This document shows positions 7,831-15,868 of a DNA stretch of 64,000 nucleotides, in pieces (within the stretch, counting starts at the first letter, position 1; every line of letters begins with the position of its first letter). The notes below the pieces were generated by a model. That model worked only from the letters and a program-made list of their open reading frames with translations. It was not told the DNA's origin and did not search any database. The position numbers were made by a program, and so were the translations under genes. Origin of the DNA: Niastella caeni (lineage in GTDB: Bacteria > Bacteroidota > Bacteroidia > Chitinophagales > Chitinophagaceae); the NCBI RefSeq assembly GCF_004834005.1, contig NZ_STFF01000004.1, forward strand, positions 186,001 through 250,000. Reading direction: 5' to 3'.

Positions 7831-8595
7831 TTAATCAATTTTCTTTCTTGACGTAACTTCTTCAAACGTCTCATCGTACTTGCTGTTCATTGTACCCATT
7901 AATCTATCCCATATTGTAAAATATAAACCATAATTTCCTTTGAAATATTGGTGATGCATATTATGGGAAACAGAAGTGTTAATCCATTTTCCAAGCCAAT
8001 GGGTGCTAAAGCCTTTTGGATAAAGCTCAAAACCCAGGTGCCCATAAACATTATAAATAAGGCTAAAAATAAAAAATAGCATCAGATGAATACTGTGAAC
8101 AGGAATTGTAAACAGGAATACTACAAATATAAGCGATTCAATCACCGCCTCTAAGGGATGAAAGGAGTATGCAGCCCAGGGTGAAGGATTGCTCGACTTA
8201 TGATGCACAAGGTGAAAAAATTTGAACAATATCGGATGATGCATAAACCGGTGCATCCAATAAAAGTAAGTATCATGCATTATTAACATTAAAGGGAACG
8301 CCAGGATTGCATAAAGCCATCCATAACTTGCAATATCAGGGTAAAAAGTAGTAAGCGGCCTTATGGTATCACTATATAACATGAACAATGGCGGGAATGA
8401 AAATATAATGATCGACAATACAGAAAAGAATATCTCCCTCCGGTAATCCTTCGGTTTTGGAAAGCGGCCCTGAATTTTTTTATAAGCGATCTTTTTTCTC
8501 AGCCAAACATAAAACAACAGAAACGCAGGGCCGGCTATAAGGAAATACTTATCAGCATTGTCAATCAATAGCCAGGTGAACTTTTCCCAATTCAT
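7831..8595 (-). CDS. Sterol desaturase/fatty acid hydroxylase family protein
   Basis: A 254-residue integral membrane di-iron oxygenase-like protein. The His clusters expected for the di-iron site are visible: HDTYFYWMHRFMHH, HLVHHKSSNPSPW and SHNMHHQYF. Hydrophobic helices occupy roughly 15-35, 50-70, 85-110 and 155-180. Members hydroxylate or desaturate sterols, carotenoids, alkylglycerols or fatty acids. The substrate here is unknown. It diverges from the ArsR-rhodanese gene and shares the 103-bp space containing that gene's operator-like inverted repeat. Confidence 0.9.
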   Translation of the reverse strand: MNWEKFTWLLIDNADKYFLIAGPAFLLFYVWLRKKIAYKKIQGRFPKPKDYRREIFFSVLSIIIFSFPPLFMLYSDTIRPLTTFYPDIASYGWLYAILAFPLMLIMHDTYFYWMHRFMHHPILFKFFHLVHHKSSNPSPWAAYSFHPLEAVIESLIFVVFLFTIPVHSIHLMLFFIFSLIYNVYGHLGFELYPKGFSTHWLGKWINTSVSHNMHHQYFKGNYGLYFTIWDRLMGTMNSKYDETFEEVTSRKKID

Positions 8596-8640
8596 AATAC
8601 CAACTTAACAAAAGTTTTACTACCTCCCCAAAAATAATCT

Positions 8641-8660
8641 ATTCAATAATTATATTGAAT
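8641..8660. promoter_or_regulatory. ATTCAATA-N4-TATTGAAT inverted repeat, candidate ArsR-type operator
   Basis: A perfect 8-bp inverted repeat with a 4-bp spacer sits 13 bp upstream of the TATTTTTG box of the ArsR-rhodanese gene. Its AT-rich half-sites resemble operators of ArsR/SmtB/BigR regulators, suggesting autoregulation. Bound repressor would block polymerase. Confidence 0.6.
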
Positions 8661-8673
8661 AGTTGAATTTCCT

Positions 8674-8681
8674 TATTTTTG
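8674..8681 (+). promoter_or_regulatory. Bacteroidota -7 promoter box of the sulfur cluster
   Basis: TATTTTTG matches the TAnnTTTG consensus of the primary Bacteroidota sigma factor. It lies 17 bp before the ATG at 8699, giving a very short leader. A TTG occurs at 8655-8657 inside the operator, a little close for an ideal -33 element. Confidence 0.6.
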
Positions 8682-8698
8682 ACTAACATTTAGAAACT

Positions 8699-9370
8699 AT
8701 GGAGAAAAGAGTGTTTAAGGATAAAGCATATTCTATATTGGCAACAATGGTCAAAGCAATGGCCAACCCCCACCGCCTGGAGATTGTTGACCTATTGGGG
8801 CAAGGGGAAAAAACGGTAGAGGAAATAGCCGGCGAAACCGGCATGTCAGTTGCCAATACCTCCCAACACCTTCAGGTTCTAAAATCAGCCAACCTTGTAG
8901 AAATCAGACGGGAAGGAAACTTTATTAATTATAAGTTAACCCATGAGGAAATTTATAAATCCTGGCAAAACCTCCGTGAATTAGGGTTAAACCATATTGC
9001 GGAAATGGAAAAACTGGTAAAAGATTTTAGAGAAAAAAGAAACAGCCTGGAAGCACTCAAAATAGACGAGCTATTGACCAAAATGAAATCTAAGAATGTT
9101 GTTGTTTTGGATATTCGCCCTGAAACAGAGTTTCAAAATGGGCATATTACCGGCGCCATTAACATTCCAATAGAAGAGCTTGCCACCCAACTAAAGAATT
9201 TACCTAAGAATAAAGAATATGTGGCGTATTGCCGTGGTCCGTTTTGTGTTTTTGCAGATGAAGCAGTAGCTGTGCTTAATAAAAAGGGGTATTCTGCCAA
9301 AAGATTAAATGAAGGTTTTCCCGATTGGGTTTTAAAAGGATTGCCGGTTAGTTATTCAAAAGCGTCGTGA
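8699..9370 (+). CDS. ArsR-family regulator fused to a rhodanese domain
   Basis: A 223-residue fusion. Residues 1-100 form an ArsR winged helix (MANPHRLEIVDLL..MSVANTSQHLQVLKSANLV). Residues 115-220 form a single rhodanese domain (VVVLDIRPETEFQNGHITGA) with the active loop C178-R-G-P-F-C183. The ArsR part has no Cys, so arsenic or metal sensing through the usual thiols is unlikely. The rhodanese Cys could carry a persulfide and act as the sulfur sensor; that is inference. It heads a cluster with a persulfide dioxygenase, as BigR and SqrR do in sulfide-detoxification operons. Confidence 0.92.
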   Translation: MEKRVFKDKAYSILATMVKAMANPHRLEIVDLLGQGEKTVEEIAGETGMSVANTSQHLQVLKSANLVEIRREGNFINYKLTHEEIYKSWQNLRELGLNHIAEMEKLVKDFREKRNSLEALKIDELLTKMKSKNVVVLDIRPETEFQNGHITGAINIPIEELATQLKNLPKNKEYVAYCRGPFCVFADEAVAVLNKKGYSAKRLNEGFPDWVLKGLPVSYSKAS

Positions 9371-9425
9371 GTTCATTCAGTGTGTTAATAGTAAAAAGTG
9401 TTAACTCAATTTAAACAATGTAGAA

Positions 9426-10880
9426 ATGAAAAGAAGAAACTTTATTGTTGATATATCGGGCTTAGGTCTGCTAATGTTATCTGACAGATCTAAATTATTG
9501 GGCCAAACAAGATCATACCAGTCTAATTACGTAATTGAGCAGTTTGAAGATAAAGGCCTGGCTCACTTTTCATATGCCGTAATGGCCGGTAAAAAAGTTA
9601 TACTCATCGATCCCCAAAGAAATGTTCAGCCATATTATGACTTTGCACAAAAAAATAATGCCTCAATTATTGGAGTTATAGAAACGCATCCACATGCCGA
9701 CTTCGTTAGTTCGCACCTTGAAATACATCAAAAACTAAATGTGCCCATTTATGCAAGTAGTTTAACTAAATCAAAATATCCGTTAAAGAAATATGATGAT
9801 GGTAACATCATTCAGCTAACTGACGAGATCGGTCTCAGAGCAATGTACACGCCTGGTCATGCTCCTGATCATATTGCAGCAATATTGTTTGAAAAGTCGA
9901 AGGATATAGCGGTATTTAGCGGGGATTCTTTATTCCTGGGTGATGTGGGAAGGCCTGACCTGCTGGACTTCTCCAGTGAAAGTGAAAAGCAGAGAAAATA
10001 CCTCGCTGCATTGATGTATGACACTATACACCAGAAGTTCGCCAAACTTAACGACGATGTCATCGTTTATCCTTCGCATGGAGCTGGCTCTTTATGCGGT
10101 AAATCGATCCGTAAAGCAGCAAGCTCTACTATCGGATATGAAAAACAAAACAATTATGCTTTTGAAAACCGAAGTAAAGAAGAATTTGTCAATTTGTTAT
10201 TAAGCGATCAACCCTTTATTCCCAAATACTTCGCTTATGCTGTTCATTTAAACATTAAAGGAGCGCCAGCACTTAAGTCCAGTTTGGATAAACTGAACTA
10301 CTTACCTAAGAATTACCAGCCAGAATCAAACGTATTAATAATAGATACCCGTCCGGCGCCTGTATTTAAAACGTCTTACCTGCCGGGTGCAATAAACATT
10401 CAGGGAACAGGACAGCTTGAAACCTGGTTAGGAACCATAGTTGCTCCTGATACTAAATTTTATCTGGTCGCAGCAGATGAGCAAAGTTTAAAGACAGCGA
10501 TTATGAAGGCTGCTGCCATTGGCTATGAATCGAATATTCAGGGCGCATTCGTATATGATGCAGGCAATGGAATTCGATTTAACAGTTTTGATGCCAGTTC
10601 CTTCAACCCCGGCGAAAATAAATACACCGTGATTGACGTAAGAACTGCAAAGGAGGTAAAGAAGCAGCCGATTTTTAAGAATAGTATTAATATTCCTATG
10701 CAAGAGTTCAACGATCGGTTATCAGAAATCCCTAAAGGGAAACCGGTCTTAATACATTGTGGTTCAGGTTACCGGTCTGCTACCGCGGCAAGCATCTTAA
10801 AAAGCAACCTGCCTGCTATCGAAGTGTACGATTTAGGCGCAGCTGTTACTGGGTTTATAAGCGCCAACGGAGCCAAATAA
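9426..10880 (+). CDS. CstB-like persulfide dioxygenase (MBL fold plus two rhodanese domains)
   Basis: A 484-residue three-domain protein. Residues 30-270 are a metallo-beta-lactamase-fold persulfide dioxygenase of the ETHE1 type, with H88-P-H-A-D92, GH145APDH, SGD167SLFLGDVGRPD and PSHGAG as iron ligands and surroundings. Next comes a rhodanese-like domain (IDTRPAPVFKTSYLPGA) lacking an active Cys. A complete rhodanese (IDVRTAKEV) follows with the loop C445-GSGYRS. This order, dioxygenase, pseudorhodanese, rhodanese, is that of staphylococcal CstB, which converts persulfides to sulfite and thiosulfate. The N-terminus (MKRRNFIV, then a hydrophobic run) looks like a weak twin-arginine signal, which would place it outside the cytoplasm. 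Confidence 0.9.
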   Translation: MKRRNFIVDISGLGLLMLSDRSKLLGQTRSYQSNYVIEQFEDKGLAHFSYAVMAGKKVILIDPQRNVQPYYDFAQKNNASIIGVIETHPHADFVSSHLEIHQKLNVPIYASSLTKSKYPLKKYDDGNIIQLTDEIGLRAMYTPGHAPDHIAAILFEKSKDIAVFSGDSLFLGDVGRPDLLDFSSESEKQRKYLAALMYDTIHQKFAKLNDDVIVYPSHGAGSLCGKSIRKAASSTIGYEKQNNYAFENRSKEEFVNLLLSDQPFIPKYFAYAVHLNIKGAPALKSSLDKLNYLPKNYQPESNVLIIDTRPAPVFKTSYLPGAINIQGTGQLETWLGTIVAPDTKFYLVAADEQSLKTAIMKAAAIGYESNIQGAFVYDAGNGIRFNSFDASSFNPGENKYTVIDVRTAKEVKKQPIFKNSINIPMQEFNDRLSEIPKGKPVLIHCGSGYRSATAASILKSNLPAIEVYDLGAAVTGFISANGAK

Positions 10881-10963
10881 ATTCATATAATGAACCTTCT
10901 GGCATTATAAAAATCATTTAGAAATAAATGAATTATTCCTTCTTTATATATAAGTGATTCATT

Positions 10964-11063
10964 ATGGAAAATAAAGACTTAAGCGTTAATGCCGATGAGC
11001 TAAGAAAAAATGTTAGAAAATCAAGAGCGGGTGATTGTACTCGATGTGAGTATTGAAGTTTGA
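10964..11063 (+). pseudogene. Frameshifted, truncated rhodanese fragment
   Basis: The ATG frame reads MENKDLSVNADELRKN and is lost at a run of six A. Removing one A restores ELRKMLENQERVIVLDVS, the standard N-terminal beta-strand and helix of a rhodanese domain. Even so it stops within about 32 codons, long before any active Cys. It sits between the dioxygenase and transporter genes and was probably a third, stand-alone rhodanese. Confidence 0.6.
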
Positions 11064-11074
11064 AAAATATTGGT

Positions 11075-12316
11075 ATGAATAAAGTCCAACAAGGATTAAG
11101 AGAAAACTGGAAGCAATTTACTTTGCTGGTTATTATCAATGCTTTTGTTGGTGGGATGGTTGGACTTGAAAGAACTATTCTTCCTCAAATTGCTGAAGCA
11201 GAATTTCATATTGCAGCTAAGACCGCTATACTCTCGTTTATAATAGTTTTTGGAATTGTAAAAGCTATTACTAATTATTTTACCGGCGCATTGGCAAATA
11301 AAGCAGGAAGAAAAAATTTGCTAATAATTGGGTGGCTTATAGGTATCCCGGTTCCGTTTATGTTGATGTATGCAGAAAGTTGGAACTGGATTATTGCAGC
11401 CAATATATTGCTAGGTATTAACCAGGGGCTTACCTGGAGTAGTACCGTAGTAATGAAAATAGATCTCGTCGGTGAAAGGCAAAGGGGTTTTGCAATGGGC
11501 TTAAATGAATTTGCCGGGTATATAGCCGTTGCTACGGTAGCATTTTGCACAGGGTGGATTGCTTCTATTTACGGGCTACGGCCATATCCATTCTATATAG
11601 GCATTGTTTTGGTAATTGCAGGCTTTTTAGCAAGCCTATTATTTGTAAAAGATACCAAACACCATGTATATGCTGAAACAATAACCAGCAATATCCCCAG
11701 GCTCAAAAGTATTTTTTGGCAAACAACCTGGAAGAATAAAAATCTAGGCTCGGTAACACAGGCAGGTCTGGTCAATAATTTAAATGATGGTATGGCATGG
11801 GGGTTGTTCCCGGTCCTGCTTGCATCCAAAGGATTTACTATTGGACAAATAGGAATTGTAACCGCCGTATATCCTGCTGTTTGGGGAATCGGACAATTAT
11901 TTACCGGAAAGATGGCTGATCATTTCTGTAAAAAGGACCTGCTTTTTTGGGGAATGTTTTTACAGGGAATAGCGTTAGTCGCATTGATATTTGCCAGCAC
12001 AATGACGCATTTTATCGTTCTTTCTTCAATCCTTGGTTGGGGAACAGCGATGGTATATCCTACATTCCTTGCCACGGTTGCTGAAAATACACACCCGGCG
12101 GACAGGGCAAATAGTTTAGGGGTCTTTAGACTATGGCGCGATCTGGGTTACGCTATAGGAGCTGTTCTTACTGGTATTGTTGCAGATACTTTGGGAATAA
12201 AAGCATCTATATCAGTTATTGGACTTTTAACAATTCTTTCTGCCGGAATTATATTTTATCGCATGAGATGCGGTGAATCTTCCAGAGTTAAAATTATCGC
12301 AGGATTCACTAATTAG
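11075..12316 (+). CDS. MFS transporter of the sulfur cluster
   Basis: A 413-residue major facilitator with about 12 hydrophobic helices. The loop 2-3 signature is recognisable (GALANKAGRKNLL, residues about 75-87) and repeats weakly in the second half (GKMADHFCKKDLL). I chose ATG 11075; an in-frame TTG at 11060 overlaps the rhodanese fragment. Its position after the dioxygenase suggests it moves a sulfur-oxidation product such as sulfite or thiosulfate, but the sequence alone does not show the substrate. Confidence 0.88.
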   Translation: MNKVQQGLRENWKQFTLLVIINAFVGGMVGLERTILPQIAEAEFHIAAKTAILSFIIVFGIVKAITNYFTGALANKAGRKNLLIIGWLIGIPVPFMLMYAESWNWIIAANILLGINQGLTWSSTVVMKIDLVGERQRGFAMGLNEFAGYIAVATVAFCTGWIASIYGLRPYPFYIGIVLVIAGFLASLLFVKDTKHHVYAETITSNIPRLKSIFWQTTWKNKNLGSVTQAGLVNNLNDGMAWGLFPVLLASKGFTIGQIGIVTAVYPAVWGIGQLFTGKMADHFCKKDLLFWGMFLQGIALVALIFASTMTHFIVLSSILGWGTAMVYPTFLATVAENTHPADRANSLGVFRLWRDLGYAIGAVLTGIVADTLGIKASISVIGLLTILSAGIIFYRMRCGESSRVKIIAGFTN

Positions 12317-12748
12317 GTGTCAATATACTTATTGTTATTATGAATGTCGTTGATAGAAGAAATTGTTGGAATTTGGGCCGCCTCATCCTCAATTTTATTG
12401 TTAACTATGCGGCTTACAGGCTTAATACATTCGGTTTATTAGTTTTTTATTAAGAATATCTTATTTGTTAATCCGTATATATTGTTGTATTTACCATGCT
12501 TGTCCCTAAAGGAAGAAATAAGAAACCATTGTAAATCTTCAGAACGAGTTATTACCGCGAAGTTCAAAATGTTTGGTGCGGGGTGTTTCTTTCATTAGTT
12601 TACCTCTGCCACTTACCGTCTCAAACCGGCTACTCACTGTTTTGTGCCCTCAACAAAAAAAAGTACTGAATATTTTGTACGCGAATGACAGCTCTGGTAT
12701 CGGGTTCCCTTTACATTATCAGACACTATTTATAATGAAACGAAAAAA
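12317..12748. other. Intergenic stretch without recognisable gene
   Basis: The 432 bases hold no ORF with protein-like composition, no tRNA, no strong hairpin and no clear TAnnTTTG box. They presumably carry the promoter of the surface protein at 12749. Confidence 0.5.
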
Positions 12749-14161
12749 ATGAAAATCACTATTCCCATGAAAATGTTATTTGCATCAATTACCGTTCTCC
12801 TGTTAGCCAGTATATCGTGCCTTGCTCAAAATGTAGCTATCAATGAAGATGGCTCGCTGCCCGACTCCAAAGCCATTCTGGATATAAAATCGGTCAACAA
12901 AGGTATCCTGATCCCCCGAATGAGTACTGCCCAACGGCTGGCTATAACACCGGTTAAAGGCTTGCTTGTATACGACACTACCACCAATTCTTTCTGGTAT
13001 AACCTGGGAGAGCGCTCAGGATCAGCAGGCTGGAAAAACCTGGCAACGGGGGCCGGCTGGTCGCTTACCGGCAACAGCGGCACCATTGACAGGGTTCACT
13101 TTTTAGGCACTACCGATAGCACTCCATTAAATATAAGGGTTAACAACCAGCCAGCCGGTCGTATCGAACATGTTTTGGGTAACACCTATCTGGGTTATCA
13201 GGCCGGCGCCTCCATTGGCGGAGGTGACACCGCCTGCACGGCTATTGGGAACTACGCATTGCGGGTGAACGAAGGGCCCATGAATACGGCGGTGGGTACG
13301 GGGGCGCTGGCGAGTAATTTCAAGGGAAGAAGCAATACGGCTATTGGTCACCGCTCCATGGCAGCCAGTTGGTGGGGTACCCGTAATACTGCCGTTGGTG
13401 GAAACAGCCTTAGCAACAATTCACAGGGGCATTTAAATACAGCCATTGGCCATTCTGCCATGGAATATAGCACCATGGCCTATGAAAACACAGCTGTTGG
13501 TGTTAACGCATTACGGAATAATACAACCGGAAGCTGGAATACAGCAATTGGCTCAGGAGCGCTTTCAGGTAATATCAAGGGATCAAGCAATACAGCTATA
13601 GGGTTTCATGCAGATGTAAACAACGATTCGCTGACCAACGCCACCGCTATCGGCTACCTGACAACAGTTAATGCAAACAACAAAGTGCGCATAGGCAATA
13701 GCGCAGTAACTGTAATAGAAGGTCAGGTGCCCTTCACCACCCCCTCTGATGGCCGTTTCAAATTCAAGGTGAAGGAAGATGTAAAAGGACTGGACTTCAT
13801 CTTACAACTGCGCCCCGTTACCTATCAGTTTGACGTTAAACGGTTCGATGCCCGGTACAGTATAGCCGGTAACAATAATGAAAATCCCAACGGTAATTAT
13901 GCATTGCAGGCATCCTATGACGAAGCCGCCTGCATACGCCGCAGCGGTTTCATTGCCCAGGAAGTGGAGAAAGCAGCCGTAGCATCGGGTTACAATTTCA
14001 GCGGTATCATTCAACCTAAAACGGCACAGGAACATTATGGACTTAGCTACGAAGCTTTTGTTGTGCCACTGGTAAAGGCAGTACAGGAACAACAGAGCCT
14101 GATAGCCGATCTGCAACAACAGATAAATGAACTCAAACAATTACTGCAAAAGTCAAAGTAA
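12749..14161 (+). CDS. Secreted tail-fibre-type protein with NTA[IV]G repeats and S74 chaperone domain
   Basis: A 470-residue exported protein (signal MKMLFASITVLLLASISCLAQ). Residues 25-110 form a small domain common in Bacteroidota surface proteins (NVAINEDGSLPDSKAILDI). Residues 150-310 contain about seven imperfect repeats built on N-T-A-[IV]-G, typical of trimeric beta-rolls. The C-terminus is an intramolecular chaperone/peptidase S74 domain with the self-cleavage site Ser-Asp in PSDGRFK, then LRPVTYQFD and GFIAQEVEKA, ending in a coiled coil. Such proteins trimerise and cut off the chaperone. Likely a surface fibre. Confidence 0.88.
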   Translation: MKITIPMKMLFASITVLLLASISCLAQNVAINEDGSLPDSKAILDIKSVNKGILIPRMSTAQRLAITPVKGLLVYDTTTNSFWYNLGERSGSAGWKNLATGAGWSLTGNSGTIDRVHFLGTTDSTPLNIRVNNQPAGRIEHVLGNTYLGYQAGASIGGGDTACTAIGNYALRVNEGPMNTAVGTGALASNFKGRSNTAIGHRSMAASWWGTRNTAVGGNSLSNNSQGHLNTAIGHSAMEYSTMAYENTAVGVNALRNNTTGSWNTAIGSGALSGNIKGSSNTAIGFHADVNNDSLTNATAIGYLTTVNANNKVRIGNSAVTVIEGQVPFTTPSDGRFKFKVKEDVKGLDFILQLRPVTYQFDVKRFDARYSIAGNNNENPNGNYALQASYDEAACIRRSGFIAQEVEKAAVASGYNFSGIIQPKTAQEHYGLSYEAFVVPLVKAVQEQQSLIADLQQQINELKQLLQKSK

Positions 14162-14238
14162 CGATCGCATAAAATTAAGAAAGCTGCCTCACTCACCGGG
14201 CAGCCCGGCTTAAAGTCCCAAACCTCATATAATCAAAA

Positions 14239-14263
14239 GCCCCGTAAACCAACTTTACGGGGC
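14239..14263 (-). terminator. Hairpin terminator, leftward
   Basis: A 10-bp perfect stem GCCCCGTAAA/TTTACGGGGC with a 5-nt loop is followed on the minus strand by TTTTGATT. It would stop leftward transcripts from the lipoprotein gene and HNH remnant. On the plus strand no T-tract follows. Confidence 0.6.
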
Positions 14264-14425
14264 ATGTTGAAATCTATTCTGAAGATCATCACTTTTGAAC
14301 AAGATGAAGCAAATCCTTGGCGGGAACGGATTTTATTTGTCCGTCTTTATCTCTGATCACCAGTTCCTCATCATTTTTAACTCTTGTCTAATCTTTATTA
14401 TTCTAATGTCTAATATAAGGAATAC

Positions 14426-14577
14426 TTAATAAAGAAGATAAAAAGACATTTGTTTTGAACAGAGTATTTGTAGATTTTCTAAGATGGTCTCGCCACCTTT
14501 TGCCCATGGTTTTATGTGATCGAAGTGAATATCATCTCCAATAAGTGTTAATCCGCAACGTCTACTTAAGCTGTTTA
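14426..14577 (-). pseudogene. HNH endonuclease C-terminal fragment
   Basis: Minus-strand codons read CGLTLIGDDIHFDHIKPWAK, then GGETILENLQILC, the His-Asn core of a McrA-type HNH nuclease. The frame ends at TAA 14426-14428 and the N-terminal half, with its first Cys pair, is absent. It abuts the stop of the lipoprotein at 14575. It is too short to be active and reads as decay of a defence or homing nuclease. Confidence 0.6.
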
Positions 14578-15051
14578 ATTCTTGTTATTTCTTAATTCTT
14601 CAAATTTGCTTTTTAATTTATTTGAAAGCGCAGTTTTATTTGTCAAAACCATTATTGCATCTTGACAATACTGCGTTTTTCCAATATATTGTTCGTATCC
14701 CGATGTCTTAATAGTGGCAAATTCCACCCACTCCTTATTTTCCTTTGAAAGAAATTCTCCGCATAAAATATAGTTCTTGTCGTTATTAGCTGCTTTTAAA
14801 TAGCCAATTTGTACACTACGGAAATCAGTTGGTGTCGGTGGCTGATGAGTGTGAAAATCGGTAGCTGCCGAAGTAATTAAAAACTGAACCACCGAGTCTG
14901 GAATTGACCCATTTTCAGAAATTGTCTGAGAAACTTCGGTTGAATTGTCATTGCTTTCATTTTTGTTTCCCAGGTTGCATGCTGTTATTGCAAATACAGT
15001 GAGTATGAAAGTAAATGTTTTTAAGGTGTCTGAAAGTTTGTTTGTATTCAT
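14575..15051 (-). CDS. Hypothetical lipoprotein
   Basis: A 158-residue lipoprotein beginning MNTNKLSDTLKTFTF, with lipobox ITAC and lipidated Cys25. I prefer ATG 15051 to the upstream in-frame ATG at 15069, since it gives a normal signal length. After a Ser/Asn/Glu-rich linker comes an alpha/beta domain (DFRSVQIGYLKA..YILCGEFLSKENKEWVEFATIK) with two further Cys residues. No family recognised. Its upstream region contains copy B of the 120-bp repeat, as in the GH127 gene. Confidence 0.7.
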   Translation of the reverse strand: MNTNKLSDTLKTFTFILTVFAITACNLGNKNESNDNSTEVSQTISENGSIPDSVVQFLITSAATDFHTHQPPTPTDFRSVQIGYLKAANNDKNYILCGEFLSKENKEWVEFATIKTSGYEQYIGKTQYCQDAIMVLTNKTALSNKLKSKFEELRNNKN

Positions 15052-15127
15052 TTTGCGATTCTTTATCATTTCATGTAATAGTTGTTGCCTGGCCGCTGAA
15101 ATAAATGATTCTGTTTAAAGTGACGCA

Positions 15128-15247
15128 CAACACTTAAATATATGCCGTTAACCGGTCTTGCCCTAAAAAAATAAGTATTGGTAATCAAAGTAGTAGTATT
15201 CGCCTTTTAAATTGTTACAGCGCAAATACAAAATGAATATTATTACC
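15128..15247. repeat. 120-bp dispersed repeat, copy B
   Basis: Near-identical to 5443-5562 in the same orientation. The flanks differ at both ends, so the homology has sharp borders. It shows no coding capacity. The shared edge motif on the minus strand is GGTAATAATAT. Confidence 0.8.
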
Positions 15248-15369
15248 ATCCATATTCTTGGCTTTTAGCTTTTGGATGAAGATGCGTGTTCGGTACACCG
15301 CATTTCTCATTTGATTTTTTTTTATTTTCACTCAAATTAGTGCTTTTTTTAAGGTGTGTATTATACAAG

Positions 15370-15396
15370 ACCGCAGAAACTGCGGCCTTTCTTTAT
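15370..15396 (+). terminator. Short hairpin with T-rich tail
   Basis: The arms CCGCAG and CTGCGG enclose AAA, followed by CCTTTCTTTATT. No intact rightward gene lies upstream, so it may belong to a lost gene. Confidence 0.35.
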
Positions 15397-15473
15397 TATC
15401 TTAGTCGAACTGAAATGAAATCATATCTTGTTATACTGCTTTTTTAATTTGGGTAACGTTAAAACACTGAGAT

Positions 15474-15839
15474 ATGAACAATTCCAACACACAAAATCAG
15501 CGTATCGCAAAAATGACCTTCGCTTCGGTCTATCCAATGTATGTAGAAAAGGTAGAGAAGAAAGGCAGAACAAAAGAAGAATTACACCAGGTCATACAGT
15601 GGCTGACAGGTTTCAATAACAAGGATCTGCAGGACCTAATAAAAGAAAAAGTAACTTTTGAAACGTTCTTCCAACGCGCCTCAATAAACGCCAATACGCA
15701 TCTCATCACAGGGGTGATCTGTGGGTATCGTGTAGAGGAGATCGAAGATCCTTTGACACAACAGGTCAGGTATTTGGATAAGTTGGTCGATGAGTTGGCA
15801 AAAGGCAGGAAGATGGAGAAGATCTTGCGTGGCTCGTAG
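15474..15839 (+). CDS. DUF2200 family protein
   Basis: A 121-residue cytoplasmic protein with the DUF2200 pattern: QRIAKMTFASVYPMYVEKVEKKGRT, then VIQWLTGF and FFQRASINANTHLITGVICGYRVEEIEDPL. The family is widespread, about 115-120 residues long, and has no known reaction. It contains a conserved Cys in GVICGYRV. It is followed 29 bp later by a methyltransferase gene in the same direction, probably one transcript. Confidence 0.88.
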   Translation: MNNSNTQNQRIAKMTFASVYPMYVEKVEKKGRTKEELHQVIQWLTGFNNKDLQDLIKEKVTFETFFQRASINANTHLITGVICGYRVEEIEDPLTQQVRYLDKLVDELAKGRKMEKILRGS

Positions 15840-15868
15840 AAATAGTATTTTTGTTTAAACCCTGCATT

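Noticed and set aside
8674..8700. Sulfur-cluster leader as a riboswitch
   Set aside because: The expected leader is only about 10 nt, too short for an aptamer.
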